The notes beneath the pieces were generated by a model that saw only the letters and a list, made by a program, of their open reading frames with translations, was not told the origin of the DNA and made no database searches. The translations under genes were made by a program, and so were the position numbers. Source: JACPPO01 sp965262505 (GTDB taxonomy: Bacteria > Acidobacteriota > Vicinamibacteria > Vicinamibacterales > UBA2999). From it: 64,000 nucleotides of DNA. The number at the start of each line of letters is the position of its first letter. Positions within the stretch are counted from its first letter, which is position 1. This document shows, piece after piece, positions 27,590-34,932 of the stretch. The DNA is taken from contig CBDHFM010000030.1 of assembly GCA_965262505.1 (NCBI GenBank), positions 1,736,001-1,800,000 on the forward strand, given 5' to 3'.

Positions 27590-27963
27590 CAGCCCAAAGG
27601 GCGGCCGGCCTCCAGGTGTCGAATCTTCTCGGCCAGCACCGCCTTGTCGGTGGCGAGATCCGCCACGACGCGCTTGAGCCGCCGCGTGTCCGCGCCCTCG
27701 ACGGCGACCTCGCGATGCTTGAGGCGGGCCTCACCGCCGGCCACGAAGTCGTCACGCCACTGCGAGAGCTTCGCCGCCGTCACGCCATGGCGACGACTGA
27801 GGCTCTCGAGTGATTCCCCCTTGAGGACCTCGATGACCACGGAGACTTTTCGTCGCGCGGACCACCGCCCCGTGCCGACGAGCGCCCACGAGGCTGAGGC
27901 CTCTGCGGTCGCCCTCCGGGCTCCCTCCGAGGCCTCAGCCTCGTGCTGTTTTCCCTTGGACAT
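27406..27963 (-). CDS. IS3-family OrfA (second type)
   Basis: The N-terminal half has an HTH (VSVVIEVLKGESLESLSRRH, GVTAAKLSQWRDDF) and a coiled helix (TRRLKRVVADLATDKAVLAE). Beyond about residue 125 the frame only overlaps OrfB and is probably not meaningful on its own. Codons 7-25 contain a 15-bp perfect inverted repeat (27889-27903 with 27929-27943). Confidence 0.75.
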   Translation of the reverse strand: MSKGKQHEAEASEGARRATAEASASWALVGTGRWSARRKVSVVIEVLKGESLESLSRRHGVTAAKLSQWRDDFVAGGEARLKHREVAVEGADTRRLKRVVADLATDKAVLAEKIRHLEAGRPLGWWRSKRCVTRLRPPLTGRTASPASRACGRCRARRSTRNGPGAPGRRRWPSADPSRPSRMRR

Positions 27964-28119
27964 AACTCATTCTCCTTCTCGCAGAAGGCTGTCCAAAGAA
28001 ATCGTGGGGCGCGGGAAAAGTTAGCCGAAGACGTACACCCCGTCCTGGCTTGGTAGTGGGCTAACGCCGTGTTGCTGACATCATCGCTGCCGAACACCTA
28101 TCGCTGGTCCGTTGAAGGC

Positions 28120-28731
28120 TCACAGCCCTTTTGTCATTCGATAGAATTTCAATCCCGGTACAGCCAATCGCTTCGGCCACTGCGACTCGACGTTCCACCC
28201 GCGGCGCTCGTAGAATCGGCGAGCTCCCTCATTCTTAGCTGACACGTCGAGGGATAGTCGAGTCGATCCGCTCGCGCAAGCCCGCTCTTCAAAGGAGTCC
28301 ATCAAGACGGAGCCGACGCCATCGCCGCGAAGTCCCTTGTCAACGGCGATGAACTGGAGGTAGAAGTCGCCATCGGCAATTGAGTCGGTGATCCGTATGA
28401 GTGGAGCAAACAGTATTAGCACGATCCTCATTCGTAGATTACGCCTTCCGGCAGCCCGCTTCAGGGGTTGGCGCGAGGAACGGCGATGCTGCTCGGCGGT
28501 GTGGCCCGAGAACATTCCAACGATGACGTTGTCACGCTCTGCGAAAGTCACATTCTGGTAGGAAAGGTTGTGGTCGGGCTGGGCGAACGTCGTGGCGATT
28601 ATGTACCCGGCGCGGCGACCGAGCATAAAACGAAAGAACCCTTCGGCTGCTTGGTCAACGTAGCGGGCAAATACCAGACCTTCATCGAACGTGGGGTTGG
28701 CGGCCCTTAGGACTATCGAATGCCGATCCAT
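28120..28731 (-). CDS. GNAT-family N-acetyltransferase
   Basis: The 203-residue protein has the GNAT acetyl-CoA site: FYLQFIAVDKGLRGDGVGSV (beta4 and the pyrophosphate loop, here GLRGDGVG), followed by SFEERACASG and SLDVSAKNEGARRFYERRGW. The N-terminal half is long and carries LGRRAGYIIATTF. The acceptor is unknown. It stands alone, with kinase debris upstream and an IS3 element downstream. Confidence 0.8.
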   Translation of the reverse strand: MDRHSIVLRAANPTFDEGLVFARYVDQAAEGFFRFMLGRRAGYIIATTFAQPDHNLSYQNVTFAERDNVIVGMFSGHTAEQHRRSSRQPLKRAAGRRNLRMRIVLILFAPLIRITDSIADGDFYLQFIAVDKGLRGDGVGSVLMDSFEERACASGSTRLSLDVSAKNEGARRFYERRGWNVESQWPKRLAVPGLKFYRMTKGL

Positions 28732-28777
28732 ACTCGGCTAAGAGCCAACACCATCTTGATCATGCCGCCCACCTGTC

Positions 28778-28946
28778 GTCAGTCGGTCGGCACCAGCCGC
28801 CGCAGTTCCTCGAACCAGTTCTGGACGGTGATGATTTGGGGTCGACCAGCTCCATGACGAGAGCTTTGGTGCTGTCGGCTTCTTCCAGGCCGTAGATGGT
28901 CGCGATGTCCAAGCGCGCGAAAACCCCGCTAATCGTTCCTATCGTC
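28778..28946 (-). pseudogene. Ser/Thr kinase remnant with internal deletion, and 30-bp motif site D
   Basis: On the minus strand, after motif D (inverse at 28922-28946), comes LDIATIYGLEEADSTKALVM with ELVD, the kinase strand before the hinge. It is joined out of frame to ITVQNWFEELRRLVPTD and a stop, which is the C-terminal tail. Most of the kinase domain and the whole sensor region are deleted. Confidence 0.7.
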
Positions 28947-29081
28947 CCCAGGTTAGTTTAGGACTCCCGCCGTAAGAGCACCCCGACTGAGCCAAGCCCG
29001 TTTATACTGTGCGGGCGCGATCCGCAGTGCGATGCGATCACTCGGCGGCTTGGCGCTCATTGTAATCCAGGAGAGTCGAAG

Positions 29082-30218
29082 ATGTCTGGGAAATTCAAAA
29101 CGTTAGCTTGCTTGACCTTTGTGCTGACCGCTTGCACGGGCACCGACGGCTCGCTGAATGCGCAGCATCCTGAGTTCACAGTCACCACGGTGGGGCAATT
29201 TGACGAGCCATGGGCTTTGGAGTTTCTTCCTGACGGCCGACTGCTCGTCAGCGAGGTGGGAGGGGGGCTCAAACTGCTTAACGCCGACGGAGGTATCGGT
29301 GAGATTACCGGTTTACCCGAGGTCAATCATGGCGGTCAGGGTGGCTTCGGTGACGTCGTGCTGCATCCAGACTTCAGGAATAACAACCTGGTCTACATGA
29401 GTTTCGTCGAGCGTGGGAATGGGGCGACGAGCGGAGCGGCCGTCGCGCGTGCGCAGTTGGAGCTGGCCGGTGACGGCGGAGAGTTCACCGACATGGAGGT
29501 CATCTGGCGTCAGGTACCGAAAGTCACCGGGCAGGGTCACTTTGGTCATCGAATCGTTTTTGGACCGAACGGCTATCTCTGGATCAGTTCAGGAGAGCGC
29601 CAGAAATTCGATCCGGCGCAGGACATGAACGCGAATCTGGGCAAGATCCTGCGACTTAACGATGACGGCTCCATTCCGAACGACAATCCATTTTTCGAGC
29701 GCGGCGGTGTAACGGCGGAGATCTGGTCGCTGGGTCATCGCAACCCGCTGGGGTTGGCATTCGATCAATCAGGTCGCATATGGAACGTCGAAATGGGCCC
29801 GATGGGTGGCGACGAGGTCAATCTCGTTCGGCGAGGCGCCAACTATGGTTATCCGATCGTATCCAACGGCGACCACTACGATGGCCGCGACATTCCTGAT
29901 CACCACACGCGCCCCGAGTTCGCGGCCCCGGCCGTCTTCTGGAACCCGGTCATCTCTCCATCGAGCTTGATGTTTTACAGTGGTAGCGAGTTTCCCGACT
30001 GGAGGGGCGACGCGTTTATTGGTGGCTTGTCTTCACAGGCGCTTGTGCGAGTGGAGTTTGACGGCGAATCCGCGCGCGAGGCGCAACGCTTCGACATGGG
30101 TCGCCGCATTCGGGCGGTCGAACAAGGACCGGATGGAGCGATATGGCTGCTTGAGGGTGGGCGCCCAGGCCGCGGCGGGAATGGCTATCTGCTAAAGCTC
30201 ACTGCCCCGACTCCCTAA
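29082..30218 (+). CDS. PQQ-dependent aldose sugar dehydrogenase-type lipoprotein
   Basis: The 378-residue protein has a lipoprotein signal (LTFVLTAC as lipobox), so it is probably membrane-anchored in the periplasm. GSDH/YliI family motifs are LEFLPDGRLLVSE, HGGQGGFGDVVLHPDF, GHFGHRIVFGPNGYLWISSG (the catalytic His region), WSLGHRNPLGLAFD, GPMGGDEVN and NYGYP. The predicted reaction is oxidation of sugars with PQQ and electron transfer to the respiratory chain. It stands as a single gene. A start at MSGKF is supported by AGGAG about 10 bases upstream. Confidence 0.85.
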   Translation: MSGKFKTLACLTFVLTACTGTDGSLNAQHPEFTVTTVGQFDEPWALEFLPDGRLLVSEVGGGLKLLNADGGIGEITGLPEVNHGGQGGFGDVVLHPDFRNNNLVYMSFVERGNGATSGAAVARAQLELAGDGGEFTDMEVIWRQVPKVTGQGHFGHRIVFGPNGYLWISSGERQKFDPAQDMNANLGKILRLNDDGSIPNDNPFFERGGVTAEIWSLGHRNPLGLAFDQSGRIWNVEMGPMGGDEVNLVRRGANYGYPIVSNGDHYDGRDIPDHHTRPEFAAPAVFWNPVISPSSLMFYSGSEFPDWRGDAFIGGLSSQALVRVEFDGESAREAQRFDMGRRIRAVEQGPDGAIWLLEGGRPGRGGNGYLLKLTAPTP

Positions 30219-30324
30219 AGGACGCCCACACAAGGACCGGACACATAGCGTCCGCTCGAAGTGGCGAGCGCGAGCGCCATGGACCTCCTGGGAATAACGG
30301 GAGCCGGCTGAATTATAGGGGGTT

Positions 30325-30510
30325 TCAGCGCCGAGCGGCGTGCGCCGGCAGGTCAGCAGCTGCTGATTGCCACGTCACGAACGCGACCCGCCACACGCCA
30401 TCGGTCTTCCGCAATATCCACAGATGTGTTCCCACCGCGGTGCTCAGCTCCACGCTTCCGCCAGTGGCATAGCTCGCGCGATAGGTCTCCCGCGATGAGA
30501 ACGAGGGGAT
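30325..30510 (-). pseudogene. DUF4440/SnoaL-like C-terminal fragment
   Basis: The minus-strand frame reads ETYRASYATGGSVELSTAVG, then THLWILRKTDGVWRVAFVTW and a short tail before a stop at 30325-30327. This is the last third of an NTF2-like DUF4440 protein. The upstream part is missing, replaced within about 80 bp by the end of the next gene. The remaining bases between 30219 and 30592 show nothing else. Confidence 0.6.
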
Positions 30511-30592
30511 CGTATCTCAGATCTCGCGATCTCGGATGGTCACCCCTCTTCTCGTCTTCTCATCAACCCGACGCTACCTGCATGAACGCCGA

Positions 30593-32770
30593 CTACCGTG
30601 CGAGCGCGTCAGGCCGCACCTGGAACTTCACGACCTGCGGGACCGTGCCCTTGCCGCCTTCGGCATGGAATGGGGCTCGGGTGCCCCAGGTTGTCCAGAT
30701 CGCCTTTCCCTTCCAGCCGGCATTGGGATCATCGATGCGCCCGTCTAGGAGCTTCGCATGGAACCCACCCAGCGGGTAGGGCACCCGGAAGGTCTTGAAC
30801 TCGCCGTCGACCAGGGCTCGAAGGGACTGCGACTCGTTCCCCGTCGACAGCGGCACGTTCTCGCCGACTCCCAACAGGTCGAACCGATCGACGAAGGTGT
30901 AGTAGGCGGATTCGGCGCTGCCCGAAGCAACCGAGCCCTTGTAGTTCGGCCCTGGGAACGGATGGAGCGTCCAGCCTTCGCTGCAGTGCCGACCGGTGGC
31001 TTCTGGCCCGTTAAGCGGAGCCTGGCACCGGGTGCGGTCGAAGCTCGCCAAGTGTCCGCTCGACAACACGGTCCACACGACGCCATTGCTGTCAACGTCC
31101 ATGCCGCGCGGGGCGAACCCCTGAACCGAGGCGTCTCCGTCGTTCCACGGCACCTCATAGAACTCCGTCAGCCCGGTATTCACCGGATCATCACCTGGCA
31201 CGAACCGCGCGACCCCGCCGGGGAACCCCGTGCTCGAGCCCCAGATCGAGCCGTCGAGCAGACTCGGCGCCACGCCGTAGAAGCCTCGCTCGATCCGCGT
31301 GTCCTTGGTGGGGTCCATCGGCTCGCCAGGCTCGACATACTCATCTCGCCTGCCGTTGCCGTTGGTATCCAGTACCTGCGCCGACCAGCCCTGCGCCGCC
31401 TGCTCGTCGCCGGTCTCGTCGAACACCTTGCTGTCGAACCACGCGACCATCGGGCCACTGCCGGAGAACCACAGCATGTCATCGTCTGCGAAATTCAGGT
31501 GGTGCGTTCCAAAGCAGGTGTTGACCGTCGTGATTTCCTTGGTCCGGGGGTCGTACACCTCAACCTGTCGGTTGCTTCGATCGATCGGAAACGCCTGAGC
31601 CGACGGATGGCTCGATCCGGCCTGACAGAAAGCCGGGGTCTCGCGGGGACGCACCCTCGCCGCGACCCACACGCGCGACTGACTGTCCATGGCGAAACTG
31701 TGCGCGTTGACCTGGCTATCCCAGATGACCTCCTCGCCCCAGTACCTCGACGGCAACATCGGCGGCGTCGAACTCGTGCTCGGGGTCAGGGGGTCGCGCA
31801 CCTGCAACGTCACCATGCTCGACATGTTCGTGTTCGGATCGAGGACCGGCATGTAGTCCTTGCTTGCCTCGGTTGCTCCGTACAACGGCCCATTGGCATT
31901 GACCGTTGGGTCTCGCTTGTCGGCAGAAATCAAGTCGTGCATGTAGGCCGTTGGGTCGGCCCAATCCCACTGGCTGATCACCACGTTCCGCTCGACGCCC
32001 TCCGGGCGCGACGGGGCCACCGTCGGATATTCGCCCGCTTCGATGCGGCTCGTCCAATCGCTATACATCGCGAGTGTGGCTCTGCTGCCAGCCTGCGTGA
32101 GCCGGTTGACCATCGTGCCCCCGGCCTGACCGGCCTGGAGGCGACGCTCCCACGCGTCGACATGCGACTCGAAGTCGCCGAACTCCTCGGGAATCTCGCG
32201 CGTCACCTTGTTGCCGATGACGTGGCATCCCGTGCAGCCGTCCGTGTTCACGACCGATCGGATCCACTCGCCCTGGCTCCCGATGTTGGACGAGATGCCG
32301 TTGCCCTGGGGTCCCGTGCCGGGGAACTCGCTCGGAGCCGGCAGCTGGAGCAGAGCGAACCAGTACTGGGCCGGGTAGTACTCGGCTGCGGCCCGCTGGC
32401 TGGGTGCGATGACCGCCGTCAGGTTGAGCGCATCACCGGGCTCAGCCTGCACGCTCTCGGAATCCACGAGCCCATAGCCGCGCACCCACACGTCGTAGGT
32501 GGCGTCGGGCAAATCAGGGATGAGGTAGCGGCCCTCGTCATCCGTCACCACGGTCTTGCTGTGCTTGGTGGGGAGATCCCGTGTTTCCGCGATCACCCAG
32601 ACGCCCGCTTCCGGGCCGTTGGGACCGGTGACCACACCCGCGATGTCGTTACCGTCCATCGGAACCGCCACACCGGGTGCCTGGCCACCACGCAGGGTGA
32701 CGACCGCGACGACCACGATCGCGACGGCCGCGATCCCGATATTTCTCCGAGAGTGTACCTTTCGGGCCAT
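30593..32770 (-). CDS. Secreted protein with carboxypeptidase-regulatory domain, CxxCH site and beta-propeller-like C-terminus
   Basis: The 725-residue protein has an N-terminal membrane anchor or signal (IGIAAVAIVVVAVVTLRG). Residues ~40-115 form a carboxypeptidase-regulatory-like beta-sandwich (DIAGVVTGPNGPEAGVWVIA, DDEGRYLIPDLPDATYDVWV). Around residue 180 CTGCHV is a single c-type heme site. The long C-terminal part contains repeated strands (FAMDSQSRVWVAARV, LNFADDDMLWFSG, GMDVDSNGVVWTVLSSGHLA) like a Vgb/NHL propeller. This architecture occurs in acidobacterial secreted proteins with no proven function. An electron-transfer or lyase-like role is only a guess. Confidence 0.7.
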   Translation of the reverse strand: MARKVHSRRNIGIAAVAIVVVAVVTLRGGQAPGVAVPMDGNDIAGVVTGPNGPEAGVWVIAETRDLPTKHSKTVVTDDEGRYLIPDLPDATYDVWVRGYGLVDSESVQAEPGDALNLTAVIAPSQRAAAEYYPAQYWFALLQLPAPSEFPGTGPQGNGISSNIGSQGEWIRSVVNTDGCTGCHVIGNKVTREIPEEFGDFESHVDAWERRLQAGQAGGTMVNRLTQAGSRATLAMYSDWTSRIEAGEYPTVAPSRPEGVERNVVISQWDWADPTAYMHDLISADKRDPTVNANGPLYGATEASKDYMPVLDPNTNMSSMVTLQVRDPLTPSTSSTPPMLPSRYWGEEVIWDSQVNAHSFAMDSQSRVWVAARVRPRETPAFCQAGSSHPSAQAFPIDRSNRQVEVYDPRTKEITTVNTCFGTHHLNFADDDMLWFSGSGPMVAWFDSKVFDETGDEQAAQGWSAQVLDTNGNGRRDEYVEPGEPMDPTKDTRIERGFYGVAPSLLDGSIWGSSTGFPGGVARFVPGDDPVNTGLTEFYEVPWNDGDASVQGFAPRGMDVDSNGVVWTVLSSGHLASFDRTRCQAPLNGPEATGRHCSEGWTLHPFPGPNYKGSVASGSAESAYYTFVDRFDLLGVGENVPLSTGNESQSLRALVDGEFKTFRVPYPLGGFHAKLLDGRIDDPNAGWKGKAIWTTWGTRAPFHAEGGKGTVPQVVKFQVRPDALAR

Positions 32771-33048
32771 TCCTTACCTCCTTCCGCGCTGCGATTGATG
32801 GCGATCCGCGACATCTATCCAGGGCGGGAAACCCGTGGTCATACCGAGCGACAGCCGATTATTCGCTTCTAAACCTCAATACTTTGACCTCGACGCGCGC
32901 ATCGGCGGGCTGAGTGCATACCACGAGCCGCGAGGCCGCAAGACAGATTCTATCCAGTCTCGACACTGGCGCCATTTTGTCAAGTGGGGATTCCGACCCC
33001 TTGAGAAGGCGCTGCGCAGCGGGCTTCGCCGCCGATGAGGCGGCCGTT

Positions 33049-33210
33049 CACGGGCCAACCTCACCAGGCCGTAGATAGCTGCGATGTTGGGATGATTCAG
33101 GGGCACCTTGACAGCCACCTGGCGATTGAGCGTCGTGTCAGTGGCCCGATACACTCCCCCATTCCGCCTTCGCCGATCTTAGCGAGGACGCGATACGGGC
33201 CGATCGTGTC
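33049..33210 (-). pseudogene. Ser/Thr kinase N-terminal remnant with frameshift
   Basis: On the minus strand one frame gives GPYRVLAKIGEGGMGE; a shift then puts the next piece in another frame: MYRATDTTLNRQVAVKV, then NHPNIAAIYGL. These are the glycine loop, the Lys strand and the following helix of an acidobacterial kinase. After IYGLV the similarity stops. The stretch 32771-33048 carries nothing I can identify apart from the likely promoter of the preceding gene. Confidence 0.7.
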
Positions 33211-33290
33211 CCCTACTACCATTGCGCCCTCGCCACAGCTTCGGCGGACGCGCTGAAGTCCGCGCTCCGGCCGTGCGCGCGGACGAAGGC

Positions 33291-33370
33291 GGGCCCGCCC
33301 ACGCCGATCTGCGCGGTGATCTCATACGGGCCGAGGCGGGTGCCGGAAGTCAGGGCCAATCCGTCAGGAT
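33291..33370 (-). pseudogene. Kinase N-terminal shard, second
   Basis: The minus strand reads LALTSGTRLGPYEITAQIGV then GG, the conserved N-terminus of these kinases, before diverging to PAFVRAHGRS and a stop. It is about 90% identical in DNA to the shard at 34113-34185. Confidence 0.65.
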
Positions 33371-33400
33371 TATACGTGTGGAGCGCCAGCGCGAACGGGA

Positions 33401-34093
33401 TTACGCCCCAGGCAGTCGCTCGGACCCGCAGTTCCAGCACACCGAGAATTGGCCCTCCACGTCCTCACGGCACTGCGGGCAGGTCCATGAGGGGGATCCC
33501 TGGGACGGTTCGTCGTTAGCCTCTAGGCCGCGATCGATCCCCCCCTCGCGGTCGCTTTCGAGCGCCTGGGCAACCCCGACCTCGTCCTGGCGAGCTTTAT
33601 CATCGAGCGCCGCTTGAACGATCTGTCGTGCCTGTTCTGTCTGCGATGCGTCGAGTATCCAAAGCACTGACCACGGACGGTTAGTCAAGGGACTAGAGCG
33701 CGACGTTCGGATCTCGCACGCGATTCCATGTGACTTGAGCGCCCCCTGGAGAGAGTCAACGTGGAGAAAGTCCCGATTGCTGTAGATTGGTACGCCTGTC
33801 TCCGGACCCGGGACCTCTATCGAGCGTCGCTTCAACTCCTCACGAATGACGCCTTGACCCACGTCGGTGTAGTCAAGGAGGTTGTGCGCAGCCTCTTCGA
33901 GCGACTCGTCCGACCTTTCCGCCCAGAACCGTTCGAGCGCTGCTGATCGGCTGGGTGACAGGTGCGGCAGCGGTGCAGTCCCCGAGTAGTCTGGCTCAGG
34001 ACGGCTCGAGGAATCGCGCATGTCCTGCCGACAGAGGGGGCAGGTGGATCCTGCCGACCGAACCGACTGGCCACAGTGGGGACACTTCTTCAT
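33401..34093 (-). CDS. Zinc-ribbon protein with DUF2007-like signal-transducing domain
   Basis: The 230-residue protein has an N-terminal zinc ribbon (MKKCPHCGQSV...CPLC), a charged linker, a DUF2007-like middle domain (DFLHVDSLQGALKSHGIACE, then VLWILDASQTEQARQIVQAA) and a C-terminal second zinc ribbon (WTCPQC...VCWNCGSERLPG). Its ATG overlaps the stop of a 30-codon kinase N-terminal shard (ATGA at 34090-34093), so that shard may act as a translated leader. It is flanked on both sides by kinase debris. It probably works as an intracellular adaptor; its partner is unknown. Confidence 0.65.
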   Translation of the reverse strand: MKKCPHCGQSVRSAGSTCPLCRQDMRDSSSRPEPDYSGTAPLPHLSPSRSAALERFWAERSDESLEEAAHNLLDYTDVGQGVIREELKRRSIEVPGPETGVPIYSNRDFLHVDSLQGALKSHGIACEIRTSRSSPLTNRPWSVLWILDASQTEQARQIVQAALDDKARQDEVGVAQALESDREGGIDRGLEANDEPSQGSPSWTCPQCREDVEGQFSVCWNCGSERLPGA

Positions 34094-34182
34094 CTCGCGC
34101 GGTACACCTCCCCCATCCCGCCCACGCCGATCTGGGCGGTGATCTCATGCGGGCCGAGGCGGGTGCCGGGAGTCAGGGCCAT
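34090..34182 (-). pseudogene. 30-codon kinase N-terminus acting as possible leader ORF
   Basis: The ORF MALTPGTRLGPHEITAQIGV, GGMGEVYRAR, then TGA, is the exact beginning of a Ser/Thr kinase up to the glycine loop. It is cut by a stop that overlaps the ATG of the zinc-ribbon gene. It has its own ATG and could couple translation to the downstream gene. Whether it is selected or only debris cannot be told here. Confidence 0.6.
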
Positions 34183-34252
34183 TCGCGCCTGATTATAAGA
34201 GGAAATCGCTGAAGGGTTTGGCGTCCCCACGGGTCCGAGCTATCCTGGTTGG

Positions 34253-34567
34253 ATGGAGCACGCAGCCAGGTTTTTCGTCGGCCAGATCGTCCATCACAAG
34301 AGGTTCGACTACCGGGGCGTCGTCTTTGACGTCGATTCGACCTTTCAGGGCACCGACGAGTGGTACGAGCAGGTGGCGCAATCCCGGCCGCCCAAGAACC
34401 AGCCGTGGTATCACGTGCTAGTTGACGGAGCCGAGCACACGACCTACGTTGCCGAGAGAAACCTGGAGTCCGACCAGGAAGGCCACCCCGTGGAGCATCC
34501 TCTGGTGGCCGCGCTGTGCGGGGAATTTCGCGAAGGGCGCTACTTCATGGGAACCACGCTCCAGTAG
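34253..34567 (+). CDS. hspQ: HspQ/YccV-like hemimethylated-DNA-binding protein
   Basis: The 104-residue protein matches the YccV-like domain: FFVGQIVHHKRFDYRGVVFD, then PWYHVLVDGAEHTTYVAERN and HPLVAALCGEFREGRYF. In E. coli HspQ is a specificity factor for Lon and binds hemimethylated oriC DNA. Length and motif order fit a complete protein. It stands alone, with a repeat region downstream. Confidence 0.82.
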   Translation: MEHAARFFVGQIVHHKRFDYRGVVFDVDSTFQGTDEWYEQVAQSRPPKNQPWYHVLVDGAEHTTYVAERNLESDQEGHPVEHPLVAALCGEFREGRYFMGTTLQ

Positions 34568-34581
34568 CGGGACTACCCAGA

Positions 34582-34928
34582 CGGTGCAGCCGCTCCTGGC
34601 GGGCATCGTACGTAAGTTGAGCGTCCCTAAGCATTCCGAGTTGGAACCAGATTGCAGGGTTCCTTGAGTCGATGCGCCAGCTGCGGGAGTCGGCGGGGTT
34701 CGCTGTCTGAACGGCCATGGCAGTCTGCCAGCAGCACGTCCCCGATCACTCCCACCCCTGATTAGAACTACTGATTCATGCTGTCAGATGACGGTCCGTG
34801 GAGCTGCAAGGCAACTAGATTGCGGAGAGAGACAGGTCAGTTCGTCGGCACCAGCCGCCGCAGTTCCTCGAACCAGTTCTGGACGATGTGGATGCGATTG
34901 ATATTCCCCACATCCCCTTGACCAACCC
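34582..34928. repeat. Diverged ~250-bp repeat, copy 2 (uninterrupted), ending in a kinase-tail shard
   Basis: Bases 34588-34623 match 2012-2046. Bases 34615-34870 match 13985-13996 plus 15303-15540, including the empty ISAzo13 target GTCCCTAAGCATTC. The plus-strand tail WNQIAGFLESMRQLRESAGF is conserved with mostly silent changes. The inverse end (34838-34928) reads GDVGNINRIHIVQNWFEELR, then RLVPTN and stop, the longest kinase tail of the five in the window. The IS1182 copy 3 cuts it at CTAG. Confidence 0.7.
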
Positions 34929-34932
34929 CTAG

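Larger units (their letters stand above)
26644..28017 (-). mobile_element. IS3-family element (second type), approximate limits
   Basis: OrfA and OrfB lie between imperfect inverted ends (CCACGGATTTCTTGGACAGC at left; CCACGATTTCTTTGGACAGC inverted at right). Just outside are 19-bp near-identical direct repeats AAAGTTAGCCGAAGA(T/C)GTAC (26630 and 28017), too long for a normal IS3 target duplication. The exact ends are uncertain. Confidence 0.65.

Noticed and set aside
30758..32872. A ~700-codon open frame antisense to the propeller/heme-motif gene
   Set aside because: No recognisable motif, Arg/His/Val-rich composition typical of GC-driven antisense frames, and the opposite strand encodes a coherent protein.
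33401..34093. A kinase-associated receiver or sensor domain, given the flanking kinase pieces
   Set aside because: The ORF has two zinc ribbons and a DUF2007-like middle; the kinase pieces are separate shards and not fused to it.
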